The translations under genes and the position numbers were made by a program. The notes under the pieces were generated by a model. That model was not told where the DNA came from and searched no databases. It saw only the letters and a list, made by a program, of their open reading frames with translations. Shown piece after piece: positions 27,650-35,841 of a stretch of DNA of 64,000 nucleotides (position 1 is the first letter of the stretch; each line of letters opens with the position of its first letter). This DNA comes from Saprospiraceae bacterium. GTDB lineage: Bacteria; Bacteroidota; Bacteroidia; Chitinophagales; Saprospiraceae. Location: assembly GCA_029262995.1 (NCBI GenBank), contig JAJCYH010000023.1, forward strand, positions 271,755 to 335,754, written 5' to 3'.

Positions 27650-28153
27650 TTAAATGGATTTATAATCTAATTTGATGCCCTGATCAAATAACGATTGTAT
27701 CAACACTTCAAAGGCTTTATGATCACTCTTCGTTTTGATGGAGAACTCAAACTCATAATTTGCTTCTTTGAATAAAAAACGAATATAATTCGAATGGACA
27801 TAATTAGGAATACTATCCCATCCTGGACTCCTGCACCCTCTTATGATTTGAACATGCTTAAGCACTCCCCAATTATATATCATTGATTTGTCATCAGCTA
27901 TTACCACAATTCCATCATTGTTCAATTCTAATTTTCCTAATTTCCTATAATGCTTGCGCCTTTTAAGTGAATAATAAATATAAAACACCCACAATGAAGA
28001 CATGAGAATAGCTGCCAAAGGATTATCCAACCATTTAAAAATTGGGTTAAAAGCTAAGAATATAAATATTATTCCAAGTATCATAGCGATTCGATCCAAC
28101 CACTTTTTATCCCACTTACTGTCAATCCATTCTGTTTTAAATATCATATCCAA
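27650..28153 (-). CDS. Hypothetical two-helix membrane protein
   Basis: Unrecognised 167-residue protein. An N-terminal amphipathic stretch is followed by two membrane helices (about 22-40 and 45-62), a basic loop KRRKHYRKLGK, then a soluble beta-rich tail (LELNNDGIVVIADDKSMIYNWG, YIRFLFKEANYEFEFSIK) ending in a helix, which resembles a membrane-anchored PH-like fold. It begins 6 bp after the stop of the barrel gene 28160-29293, so the two are very probably one operon with the short acetyltransferase gene 29312-29584 upstream. Confidence 0.7.
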   Translation of the reverse strand: MDMIFKTEWIDSKWDKKWLDRIAMILGIIFIFLAFNPIFKWLDNPLAAILMSSLWVFYIYYSLKRRKHYRKLGKLELNNDGIVVIADDKSMIYNWGVLKHVQIIRGCRSPGWDSIPNYVHSNYIRFLFKEANYEFEFSIKTKSDHKAFEVLIQSLFDQGIKLDYKSI

Positions 28154-28159
28154 ATTACT

Positions 28160-29293
28160 TTATTTCGGCTTAATATTAGTTATCACAAAACTCATGTCCA
28201 AAAGCAAATAAACACCTATCGCATGATTTATCTTTTTAGAATCTAAATCATAGTAGCCATCCAACCTTACTTGCCATTGCATTGATTCAGAAATCTCCTT
28301 TTTCCACTGCCACTTAGCCGTTAATAAATGCCTCTCTTCATCAATAATGCTCTTTGAATCCTCAGATACACTATGAAACAAGTATTCACCTTTGGTTGCA
28401 ATAAATTTTCGAGCATTCCAATACCCCAACATGCCATAATAATTATGAGTCTCATATGCCATTTTGAGATAAAATGCACTTCCTGAATTAAAAGCCTGGG
28501 CATTGATCCCTGTTTCCGGAATTTGAAAAGCGTTATAAATTATAAACAGTGGCTCTATATTTATTTTGCTTCCCTCATCAATTTCAAATGATAAACGTAA
28601 TCCTGTTGTAGCATTTAAGATACTTGAAACCCCTTCTGGTGAGTTATCGATCTCTCCCCCTTTGTGATCAAACAAAAAATGAAATGGAATTTTAAGTCCT
28701 ATTTTACCATCAAATAAACAAAGTTCATTTACGCTTCCGACTTGAAACTGCTCTTGAATCTCATCCTCCTTAAATATAAACTGCTCCCAATTTAGCCAAG
28801 AATCACTATATAATAATTTGCTTTTATAGATAAACTGTATTCCATATTCAAGCTGATTCTGATAGAAGCGATCAAACCTAAATATAGGCTCCTCAAGTCT
28901 ATGATTAATACTTCCTTTGATACTGCCAAAGTTGATCGTTATTGAATTGGTTGGCCTATACCGAACATTAAAGATGGGTGTCACATTACTAAATTCATTC
29001 AAACCTGAATACTGTTGTAGAAATACCCCTGTGAAGATCCTAGTTCTACTATTAGGGAAATAAGAAAATCCAGGTTTAATAAAATAGCCAATACCAGTCG
29101 ACCCTTGAACAAATGCACTTGGATATTCATTGTTCTTAATAAAGTTAGCACTAGAAAATTCGAATAAAAGATTATGTGAACAAGTATCACATAATGGTCT
29201 ATCGTTAGATAGATCCAATTGTGAAAAAGACTCATGAACACTTAAGCTAAGTAATACTAAAGTGAAGATTCCTATAAATAATTTTCTACACAT
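28160..29293 (-). CDS. Putative outer-membrane beta-barrel protein
   Basis: Exported 377-residue protein, family not recognised. Seen: signal peptide (1-25, ending ESFSQ), a small Cys pair CDTCSHN near residue 36, then repeated amphipathic beta strands of 8-12 residues (FTGVFLQQY, NVRYRPTNSITINFG, LEYGIQFIYKSK, GIGVYLLL-like final strand) typical of a transmembrane barrel, ending FVITNIKPK. Charged turns and aromatic girdle residues support the outer membrane. Possible role: uncharacterised porin or assembly protein. It sits between a truncated acetyltransferase gene and a membrane protein gene, with gaps of 18 and 6 bp. Confidence 0.7.
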   Translation of the reverse strand: MCRKLFIGIFTLVLLSLSVHESFSQLDLSNDRPLCDTCSHNLLFEFSSANFIKNNEYPSAFVQGSTGIGYFIKPGFSYFPNSRTRIFTGVFLQQYSGLNEFSNVTPIFNVRYRPTNSITINFGSIKGSINHRLEEPIFRFDRFYQNQLEYGIQFIYKSKLLYSDSWLNWEQFIFKEDEIQEQFQVGSVNELCLFDGKIGLKIPFHFLFDHKGGEIDNSPEGVSSILNATTGLRLSFEIDEGSKINIEPLFIIYNAFQIPETGINAQAFNSGSAFYLKMAYETHNYYGMLGYWNARKFIATKGEYLFHSVSEDSKSIIDEERHLLTAKWQWKKEISESMQWQVRLDGYYDLDSKKINHAIGVYLLLDMSFVITNIKPK

Positions 29294-29311
29294 GTATTGC
29301 GAATAAATAAT

Positions 29312-29584
29312 TTATAAATGCATTTTCATTTCATATAAATCAAAAGCTTCTGCCCAATAATCTTTTACTACCTTCTGAAGTTCAAATCCACATTTTTGAT
29401 AAAACTTAAAAGCATGCTGCGATGTACGGACACTTATTATTCTGTATCTTTCCTTTGATCTGATATGAGATAATCTATGATCCATTAGGTCGATAATCTC
29501 GTTGGGATGAAAATAATTAGGGGAATTCAACTCAACCAACTTTAGCAATTCTGAATCATCAGCATCTAGAAATGGTCTTATCAT
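29312..29584 (-). pseudogene. GNAT acetyltransferase with internal deletion
   Basis: A 90-codon open frame that keeps both ends of a GNAT protein but lacks the centre. N-terminus MIRPFLDADDSELLKLVELN, SPNYFHPNEIIDL matches the usual first strand and helix; then HRLSHIRSKERYRIISVRTS, QHAFKFYQKCGFELQKVVKDYW matches the C-terminal helix-strand block. The expected acetyl-CoA pyrophosphate loop (R/Q-x-x-G-x-G/A) with strand 4 is absent: roughly 60 residues have been lost in frame, since GNAT proteins of this type have about 150 residues. Translation is possible but acetyl-CoA binding is unlikely. Confidence 0.7.
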
Positions 29585-29623
29585 AATTAAATACTTAGAC
29601 TACCAATTATTAAAATAAGTTAA

Positions 29624-30346
29624 TTATACATCTATCAAAGATTCAATCCTTGGCTTTAATTGCTTAGCCCAAAGGATATAACCAAGCTTGTTCATTTGAA
29701 ACCCATCTTCAGTAAATAGATCTCTTCTGACAACACCGTTTTTATCCATCATAAATGTTCCACAATCCATATACTTAGCATTACTGAAACTTCTTAAATA
29801 CTGCTGTATCAATTCATTTCCCATCTTGAATTTATTCCATAATGCCCATCTGGCAACGGATGGCTTCATCGATATATAAACCCATTTAACACCTGGGAGT
29901 TTCTCATTCGTATAATTGAAAAACTTTTTAAACCTTAGAAATACCTGTTCCGGGCTAGCCCCTTCTGCAATATCATTTTCACCACAATAAAAGACTATAA
30001 GCTTTGGCTTATGCTTGAATAAAAACCTATCGGCATAATACTCAACTTCAGGGATTGTAGATTCCCCAAATGCTCGATTAAGAACATTAATACCTTTCAT
30101 ATCATCTTCTAAGTCTGGCCAAAACCGAATGCTAGAGCTGCCTGTAAAGAGAACACAGAATTCATTTATACCGTTCAAAGAATCCTGTAGTTCAAAAGCT
30201 ACAATATGCTTTTCAAACCTGTCTGTCAAAGTTACATTATCAACCACTTTCTTTCCGTCAACTATGCCTGAATTGCTTTGTGTTTCTGAAAACCCACAAG
30301 CCTGAAACATCACGGAAATAAAGATCAAATATTTTATTTTCTTCAT
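29624..30346 (-). CDS. SGNH/GDSL-type lipoprotein lacking catalytic His
   Basis: A lipid-anchored SGNH-fold protein of about 240 residues. The start MKKIKYLIFISVMFQACGFS (30346) is chosen because it gives a proper lipoprotein signal with Cys acceptor; an upstream Met at 30385 would spoil it. Blocks: I FTGSSSIRFW (nucleophile Ser), II NRAFGEST (Gly), III FYCGENDIAEG (Asn), V EDGFQMNKLGY. In block V the family has D-x-x-H, but this protein has Gln (CAA) at the His position, so hydrolase activity is doubtful. Relatives are esterases or acylhydrolases acting on lipids or glycans. The gene lies 24 bp or more from both neighbours. Confidence 0.85.
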   Translation of the reverse strand: MKKIKYLIFISVMFQACGFSETQSNSGIVDGKKVVDNVTLTDRFEKHIVAFELQDSLNGINEFCVLFTGSSSIRFWPDLEDDMKGINVLNRAFGESTIPEVEYYADRFLFKHKPKLIVFYCGENDIAEGASPEQVFLRFKKFFNYTNEKLPGVKWVYISMKPSVARWALWNKFKMGNELIQQYLRSFSNAKYMDCGTFMMDKNGVVRRDLFTEDGFQMNKLGYILWAKQLKPRIESLIDV

Positions 30347-30409
30347 TATATAAATATACATCTGAAATCTCATTAGAAAGTTCAATTTTCCTTAATAATC
30401 CCTTAATAT

Positions 30410-30925
30410 TCATGGTTTGTGATTATATAATACGTAAACCACATTTTTACTGTTGTCTGAATCAATTCTATCGTGATGCTTTACAAATCCAAACTTATTC
30501 AAAAGACTTAAAGAAGCCGTATTATTAAACTGTGTAAAAGCTTCAAGCGATTGTATCCTCAGTGTATTAAATGAATATTCAATCAATTGCTCTAATGCTT
30601 CAGTCATAATACCTCTATTATGATAAGCTGTCATCAAGTCATAACCGATTTCTGCTTTTAATCTGCTCTCAGAAAAATTCCATAAGCAAATTGAGCCAAT
30701 CATTTTATCATCATCTTTCAACTGTATAACCCAATAATAGGAAGTCATGTCTGAATAAGCCTTGTGAATCTTAGCAATAAAGTCAAGGGCTTCTTGACGT
30801 GACGCTGCCCTAGGCCTTTCAACAAATTTATTAACATCTGCATCAGACCTTAGATATTGTATAGAAGGCCAATCTTTTTGCTTTAATGGTCTTAACAACA
30901 ATCTTTGGGTTTTTAAAATGATCAT
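30410..30925 (-). CDS. RimJ/RimL-type GNAT N-acetyltransferase
   Basis: Acetyl-CoA-dependent acetyltransferase of about 171 residues. MIILKTQRLLLRPLKQKDW is the classical start of the RimJ family, so 30925 is preferred to the Met eight codons upstream. Seen: GSICLWNFSES, EIGYDLMTAYHNRGIMTEAL (acyl-CoA loop N-R-G-I-M-T), and NTASLSLLNKFGFVKHHD. Such enzymes modify protein N-termini or small molecules; the substrate is unknown. Confidence 0.88.
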   Translation of the reverse strand: MIILKTQRLLLRPLKQKDWPSIQYLRSDADVNKFVERPRAASRQEALDFIAKIHKAYSDMTSYYWVIQLKDDDKMIGSICLWNFSESRLKAEIGYDLMTAYHNRGIMTEALEQLIEYSFNTLRIQSLEAFTQFNNTASLSLLNKFGFVKHHDRIDSDNSKNVVYVLYNHKP

Positions 30926-31063
30926 AGATAATTTAATGTAAGAAATCACTAGAAAAGAGTCTATGCAATTATAAAAGTAACATTTGTCGACTAATTATAC
31001 TGACTTGTATAATCATTGAAACTGATTTAGCTAAGAATAGCATTGATATGGTTAAACGATAAA

Positions 31064-31228
31064 ATGAGTTTAATAAGAGTAATTCTGAGTATAGTCTTCC
31101 CTCCACTAGCCGTTATAGATCAAGGCTGTGGCTCAATTATTATTGTACTTTTGTTAACACTATGTGGCTGGGTGCCAGGAGTCATCGCTGCTTTAGTAAT
31201 TCTTAATAAGCATGAGAGATATGATTAA
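31064..31228 (+). CDS. YqaE/Pmp3-family small membrane protein
   Basis: A 54-residue hydrophobic protein with two membrane helices: MSLIRVILSIVFPPLAVID and IIIVLLLTLCGWVPGVIAALVI. These match the Pmp3/YqaE family (FPPLAVxxxxG ... LTxxGWxPGxIHA), linked to membrane potential and salt or cold stress in plants and yeast, with unclear bacterial function. The usual HA after PGVI is AA here. The start at 31064 is preferred to a Met seven codons upstream because the family begins about 10 residues before FPP. Followed by a stem-loop at 31243. Confidence 0.88.
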   Translation: MSLIRVILSIVFPPLAVIDQGCGSIIIVLLLTLCGWVPGVIAALVILNKHERYD

Positions 31229-31242
31229 AAAAAGCTCCTCAA

Positions 31243-31270
31243 TAAACACTACAGAACCATTTAGTGTTTA
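31243..31270 (+). terminator. Stem-loop after Pmp3-like gene
   Basis: TAAACACTA and TAGTGTTTA form a perfect 9-bp stem with a 10-nt loop, 14 bp after the stop codon and before the convergent deformylase gene. The downstream T content is modest, so termination is probable but not certain. Confidence 0.5.
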
Positions 31271-31321
31271 ATTCTTATAAATATTATTTAGCCTTAATTT
31301 TCCCTAAATCTGAATATAAAA

Positions 31322-31984
31322 TTATTGCCCTGCATTGAATTCCTTTTCCAAATGATCTATGTATAAAATTCCATTAAGGTGATCAATTTCATGTTGAAAA
31401 ATTATGGCTGTAAAATCTTCCACCATCTCAACATGATGGCTTTTATCCCGTTTGTCATATTCTATTAAAATTGCATAAGAACGACAATTTAATGTATCGC
31501 TTCTGTCAGGAATTGACAGGCAGCCTTCTCTCCTAGTCATCAGCTTCTTAGAATACTGTTTAATTTTTGGATTGATATAGACCTCAAATGGAAAATCTTC
31601 TTTATCAAATCGCTGTACCCAGATAATGTTTTTCAAAATACCAACTTGAGCTGCGGCAATTCCTACACCGAGTGACATACTATCTCGCACTGTTTTATAA
31701 AGACGGCTTATAAAATGATCCAATGTTGGATCTTTAAAGCTTAAGGTCACATCTGTACTCTTTTCACGCAGCAACAAAGAATCTTTCCTATCACTAATTT
31801 TAAATACGCGCATCGGGCTAGAAGAATCTGAAGACATGATCATAGCATGTTCAATCTCGGAAAAATTCATTTTTCGAATTGGGTCTTGTAAATTCTTTTG
31901 TCTTGAACAAGAGAAAAAAGCACAAAGTGCAATTAAAAGAGCTAATCCTTTTATACCATTTAACTTCAAGCTACTTAAATACAT
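31322..31984 (-). CDS. Peptide deformylase homologue with lipoprotein signal
   Basis: A 220-residue protein with all three deformylase motifs: GVGIAAAQVG (motif 1), REGCLSIPD (EGCLS, metal Cys) and FQHEIDHLNG (HExDH, metal His pair and catalytic Glu). Deformylase normally removes N-formyl groups from nascent proteins in the cytosol. Here the catalytic domain (about 80-215) is preceded by LALLIALCAFFSCSRQK, a hydrophobic stretch ending at a lipobox-like Cys near residue 26, and by a linker of about 55 residues. This predicts a lipid-anchored periplasmic protein. The substrate in that location is unknown. Lies 49 bp downstream of a methyltransferase gene in the same direction. Confidence 0.88.
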   Translation of the reverse strand: MYLSSLKLNGIKGLALLIALCAFFSCSRQKNLQDPIRKMNFSEIEHAMIMSSDSSSPMRVFKISDRKDSLLLREKSTDVTLSFKDPTLDHFISRLYKTVRDSMSLGVGIAAAQVGILKNIIWVQRFDKEDFPFEVYINPKIKQYSKKLMTRREGCLSIPDRSDTLNCRSYAILIEYDKRDKSHHVEMVEDFTAIIFQHEIDHLNGILYIDHLEKEFNAGQ

Positions 31985-32033
31985 ATTTCCTTAATTCAAC
32001 AATTAATAAAATTTAAATTTCTAAATCACGCAC

Positions 32034-32672
32034 TCACTGGTTTCTAGCAATTACAATAATCTCATCATTGGCATTCTCATCACTCTGAGCACTCTTTAAT
32101 ACAGAAAGATATTCCATTGTAAGATTATGTTTGAATACTGTATCGCTTAACGTCTGTTCGGTAAATAATCGGATCATGAGATCATTTTTGCCATCACTGG
32201 ATTTTTTTGCAATTTGCTCATCTTTTTCTCCAAGTATCGTGCTTATATAAAGCAATCCATTTTGACAAAGTAGCTTTTTAATATCTAGCATCATCTTTTC
32301 AATATCTTCGTCCTCTAGGTAAGGCATTACAAATCCACATATTATTACATCAAACTTTTGATTCAATTGGCCTATTTCACGGACATCCATTAACTGGAAT
32401 TCTACATTAGCTACGAGTGATCGTGCCTTAGAAATCATGGCCAGAGCAAAATCAATTCCCAGAATTCTATACTTTGGATTTCTGGATATCATATATTGTG
32501 ACAGATTACCAGGACCGCATGCAATATCTAATATTCTTGCTTCATCCTCTACAATCAGTTTACATAGTTGTTGCAGTTCATTTTGGTATTTTGCAACAGA
32601 CATATACTTATCCGCGTAAATATCAGCATTATCATTAAAAACCGTTTTGATATTATCAACCGAACCCTTCAT
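32034..32672 (-). CDS. Class I SAM-dependent methyltransferase
   Basis: A 212-residue methyltransferase: FNDNADIYADKYMSVAKYQ at the start, SAM-binding motif I ARILDIACGPGNLSQYM, ribose acidic loop ILGIDFALAMI, motif II FDVIICGFVMPYLED, and the post-II strand GLLYISTILGE. Typical small Rossmann-type (methyltransferase 25 group). The substrate is not predictable. It starts 7 bp after the LOG-family gene and is probably co-transcribed with it and with the deformylase gene downstream. Confidence 0.88.
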   Translation of the reverse strand: MKGSVDNIKTVFNDNADIYADKYMSVAKYQNELQQLCKLIVEDEARILDIACGPGNLSQYMISRNPKYRILGIDFALAMISKARSLVANVEFQLMDVREIGQLNQKFDVIICGFVMPYLEDEDIEKMMLDIKKLLCQNGLLYISTILGEKDEQIAKKSSDGKNDLMIRLFTEQTLSDTVFKHNLTMEYLSVLKSAQSDENANDEIIVIARNQ

Positions 32673-32679
32673 ACTTCCG

Positions 32680-33261
32680 TTAACTATTTGAGCTGTTAAG
32701 CCATTTTTTAACTACAGGAGCTTTATAGCTAATTAACTTTCCAAACAAATCTCCAATGTCGTCCGATATTAAAACCATGTTTCTATTTTTTATGTTTAGG
32801 AATCCTTCATCAACCATTTTTTGGATCATCAGACTAATGTGATCATAATATCCATTGGTATTTAGGATTCCTATCGGCTTCGAATGTAAGCCCAATTGAG
32901 CCCATGTTAGAACTTCAAAAAACTCTTCCAGTGTACCAAAACCTCCAGGCAACACAATGAATGCGTCAGCAAGATCATTCATTTTTGCTTTGCGCTGATG
33001 CATAGTATCCAGTACGATTAATTCTGATAGATTAGTATGAACAACTTCTTTATCCGTTAAAAATTCAGGAATGACACCTATCACTTTACCTGCATTATCA
33101 AGCGCGCCTTTGGCTACGGCTCCCATGATGCCAATCTTAGCGGCACCATAAACAAGTCCAATTTTTTGGCTTGCTAAAAATTCACCAAGTGCATAGGCAA
33201 TGTTATAATAAAGTGGTTTATCCCCTACACTCGAGCCACAAAATACAGCAATGTTTTCCAT
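32680..33261 (-). CDS. LOG-family nucleotide phosphoribohydrolase
   Basis: A 193-residue lysine-decarboxylase-like (TIGR00730) Rossmann protein. Seen: VFCGSSVGDKPLYY at the N-terminus, GLVYGAAKIGIMGAVA, MHQRKAKM, and the diagnostic PGGFGTLEEFFEVLTWAQ. LOG proteins cleave nucleoside 5'-monophosphates (cytokinin ribotides, AMP) to base and ribose 5-phosphate; in bacteria the role is probably nucleotide clean-up or cytokinin-like compound production. First gene of a likely three-gene operon (LOG, methyltransferase, deformylase). Confidence 0.92.
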   Translation of the reverse strand: MENIAVFCGSSVGDKPLYYNIAYALGEFLASQKIGLVYGAAKIGIMGAVAKGALDNAGKVIGVIPEFLTDKEVVHTNLSELIVLDTMHQRKAKMNDLADAFIVLPGGFGTLEEFFEVLTWAQLGLHSKPIGILNTNGYYDHISLMIQKMVDEGFLNIKNRNMVLISDDIGDLFGKLISYKAPVVKKWLNSSNS

Positions 33262-33391
33262 GGTTTAAAATTAATCCAAATAATGATATTGCCCTTTAAT
33301 AATAAGGCAAATTCATGAATGCTTTAAATATTCTTAGATTTTATTTTATTGAACAGTATTCTAATCACAAATAACCGTGCTTAAAGATAAT

Positions 33392-33427
33392 AATTCAGCT
33401 CAGAATTCAGCTCAGAATTCAGCTCAT
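33392..33427. repeat. Three 12-bp tandem repeats
   Basis: AATTCAGCTCAG occurs three times head to tail (the last copy ends T), abutting the stop codon of the barrel gene at 33427-33879. Simple-sequence slippage is the likely cause. Confidence 0.85.
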
Positions 33428-33879
33428 TAGAAAAAAGCAGAAATACGTATTCCCAATGTAGGATCAGAAAAATCAGAGAATGGATATTCAAATACTGGCT
33501 CAAGAGATACTGTTTTACTTAGAAATATATTGTATCCTAAAGCAAATGAAAATATTTTTCGATCATCTAATTGATAGCTTAAACCACCAAATAAATTTGA
33601 TATGACATAGTACCTAGCTTCGAGTTCTAATGAACTATCTGATCCTTGACCAAAATCGACATACTGAAAATTGGCTCCTAGCATAAAATTATCCGCTACA
33701 AAGTATCCCATGCCAACTTGTAAAAGTTTTGGTAAATCGTCTGATAAAAATAAATTAAATCCACTTGATCCGTTCAGGTAAATTGTTCCAGAAGAAAAAG
33801 GAACTGAATCAACTTCATCCTGACTGAATAAATTAAAACTAGTAAAAAAAAGGAAGGAAAATAAGATTAAGTTTTTCAT
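33427..33879 (-). CDS. Small outer-membrane beta-barrel protein
   Basis: Exported 150-residue protein: signal peptide (1-19, ending NLFSQ), then alternating beta strands (GTIYLNGSSGFNLFL, MLGANFQYVDFG, LELEARYYVISNLFGGLSYQ, FALGYNIFLSKTVSLEPVFEY) and a C-terminal strand LGIRISAFF ending in Phe, the usual signal for barrel insertion. It resembles the OmpW/outer-membrane beta-barrel (eight-strand) group common in Bacteroidota. Role unknown. Confidence 0.82.
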   Translation of the reverse strand: MKNLILFSFLFFTSFNLFSQDEVDSVPFSSGTIYLNGSSGFNLFLSDDLPKLLQVGMGYFVADNFMLGANFQYVDFGQGSDSSLELEARYYVISNLFGGLSYQLDDRKIFSFALGYNIFLSKTVSLEPVFEYPFSDFSDPTLGIRISAFF

Positions 33880-34152
33880 GATCTATTTTTATACATTTTG
33901 AAATAAGGATAATTTAAGATAGACAATTATTTCATATGTGTAGAGATATTGCTTTTTATTCCAAAAAAAATCCTTTCCATTAACAAAAAGACTTAACAAA
34001 TAAATGCTATCTAATTTATTAATCCAATCTTGCAATATAGTTCATAGACTTGCTTAGCAACTTGAATATACTTGCATTTCAGTAATCCAATTCAAAGTAT
34101 TTTGCTCATCGCAAAACTAAACTCTAAGTATTATAAGTCTCGAAAAATAAAC

Positions 34153-35103
34153 TTACTTAAGTAAATAATTTGTGACATTATCAAGAACTTTAAAGGCGGT
34201 TTCGGCCATTTTGTTTCCCTTCATATCTAATAGTGGGTTCACTTCCGTTAGCTCCAAACAAACTACCTTCTTGGAATCAAACAGACTCTTTATTATATAT
34301 TCCACTTCCTCAGGATCGAATCCCTTAGAGACAGGTGTTCCGGTGCCATAAGACACAAGATCACAATCAAGGCTGTCTACATCAAATGAGATGTAGATCA
34401 TATCACATGATGACAACTGTTGCTTTGCCTCCATAAGGCAGATTTCAGGACCTCTAAATCTATATTCGGCCACGGTATAGTTTTTAATATTATTAGTTGC
34501 AATAAGATGATCCTCAGCGTCTTCGGTATCTCTTACCCCAAAGAAAATTAAATCTTCAGGCAAAACTTTACTCCCACTAATGCCGGTATCCTTAAGTTTT
34601 TGCCATGAAGCAAGCGTCACATCACTCACATCATTGACAGCTTTACCTTTATTATCGAAGCCTAAAGAAGCTGCTAACGGCATACCATGAACGTTTCCAG
34701 AAGGCGTTGTATAAGGTGAATGTAAATCTGCATGTGCATCTATCCAGATTACCCCTAACCTTTTATCGGGAAATTCCGCTTTAATACCACTTATGGAACC
34801 CAATGCTGAAGAGTGATCACCGGATAAAACTATTGGAAACATATCCCTATTCAGCACATCTTTTACCGCAATACATAAGCGTTCACATTGTTCACATACA
34901 AATGCAATTCTTTTAGCAAATACTGCTTTTACCTTATTGTACACTGATTCATTATGAGTATCAAGGTCTAAATGCTTAAATCGAGCAAAGTAATCATTGT
35001 TAGAATTGATAGCCGCAATTTCTATGGCATCGATTCCCATATCAGAACCTCTTGTTCCAGCACCAATATCAGATCTATTTTTAATTATAAAAATCTCCTT
35101 CAT
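34153..35103 (-). CDS. Arginase-family ureohydrolase
   Basis: A 316-residue binuclear manganese hydrolase, predicted to convert arginine to ornithine and urea. Manganese motifs are all visible: LSGDHSSALGS (His), WIDAHADLHSP (Asp-His-Asp) and ISFDVDSLDC (two Asp). SGNVHGMPLAASLG is the arginase-type substrate loop, and ELTEVNPLLD the conserved end. Arginase is favoured over agmatinase or formimidoylglutamase because of GNVHGMPLA. The segment WQKLKDTGISGSKVLPED between the metal motifs is slightly longer than usual. It appears monocistronic. Confidence 0.87.
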   Translation of the reverse strand: MKEIFIIKNRSDIGAGTRGSDMGIDAIEIAAINSNNDYFARFKHLDLDTHNESVYNKVKAVFAKRIAFVCEQCERLCIAVKDVLNRDMFPIVLSGDHSSALGSISGIKAEFPDKRLGVIWIDAHADLHSPYTTPSGNVHGMPLAASLGFDNKGKAVNDVSDVTLASWQKLKDTGISGSKVLPEDLIFFGVRDTEDAEDHLIATNNIKNYTVAEYRFRGPEICLMEAKQQLSSCDMIYISFDVDSLDCDLVSYGTGTPVSKGFDPEEVEYIIKSLFDSKKVVCLELTEVNPLLDMKGNKMAETAFKVLDNVTNYLLK

Positions 35104-35271
35104 AATTACTTGGTATTATTTTCTTTGAAATTTAAAGATAAGCTTATAACAGGAAAAGTTAATCAATACAACCTTCAATAATAAATTATTACGAGATCAT
35201 TTATCACTCATAAATGAATACAATTTTTAATTCTATATAAATCCTATGGGCAAGCCTTAATAATCCAATTA

Positions 35272-35721
35272 TTACTTCAATGACCAGAAGAATCTCTCTT
35301 TCGCCAAGGAAACTGCTCCAATTCTCCGATAAAATTTAATTGCTCTTTCGTTGAAGTCCGGTGTCTGCCATTGCAGGAGTTCAATACCTTCCCTAAGACT
35401 TTTTTGACCTACAAATTTCATCAATTCATCGCCAATACCTTTTCCCCTTGCATTATCTTTTAAAAAAATGCAATCCAAATACATATAATAGCTGGCATCC
35501 CATGTTGAATATTGCTTCATATAACTTGTATAACCAAGTATGCTTTTATTTTCACATGCTACCACACAATATAGTTCAGGTGAAATGTTAAATATTGCTT
35601 TGCGCAAAAGTTCTGATTTCCCTTCTTTATTGTATTCGCATTTTTCATATGCTGCATGTAATGCACACAATTCAACAAGTTGATCCATCTCATTTTCTCT
35701 AATAAATATTATCTCATTCAT
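35272..35721 (-). CDS. GNAT-family N-acetyltransferase
   Basis: A complete 149-residue GNAT protein. Seen: HAAYEKCEYN at the N-terminus, ILGYTSYMKQYSTWDASYY (strands 2-3), LDCIFLKDNARGKGIGDELM with the acetyl-CoA loop R-G-K-G-I-G, and DFNERAIKFYRRIGA. The layout resembles diamine/thialysine acetyltransferase-like enzymes (EY-x-LDCIFLxxxARGxGIG), so polyamines or amino acids are possible substrates, which would fit the arginase gene next door only loosely. Confidence 0.88.
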   Translation of the reverse strand: MNEIIFIRENEMDQLVELCALHAAYEKCEYNKEGKSELLRKAIFNISPELYCVVACENKSILGYTSYMKQYSTWDASYYMYLDCIFLKDNARGKGIGDELMKFVGQKSLREGIELLQWQTPDFNERAIKFYRRIGAVSLAKERFFWSLK

Positions 35722-35841
35722 TAATTAGTACTTACAGAAGTAAAAAAACGTTATTTCATTGTATAAAAAGTTAATTCCTATAATACTGCGATTAAACTAT
35801 TACGCATTATATAAAATCAAAAACTTAATTAGTTTTGAGCT

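Noticed and set aside
35829..35836. TAGTTTTG as a -7 promoter element for the LpxR-like gene
   Set aside because: It lies only about six bases from the start codon and lacks an upstream TTTG at proper spacing.
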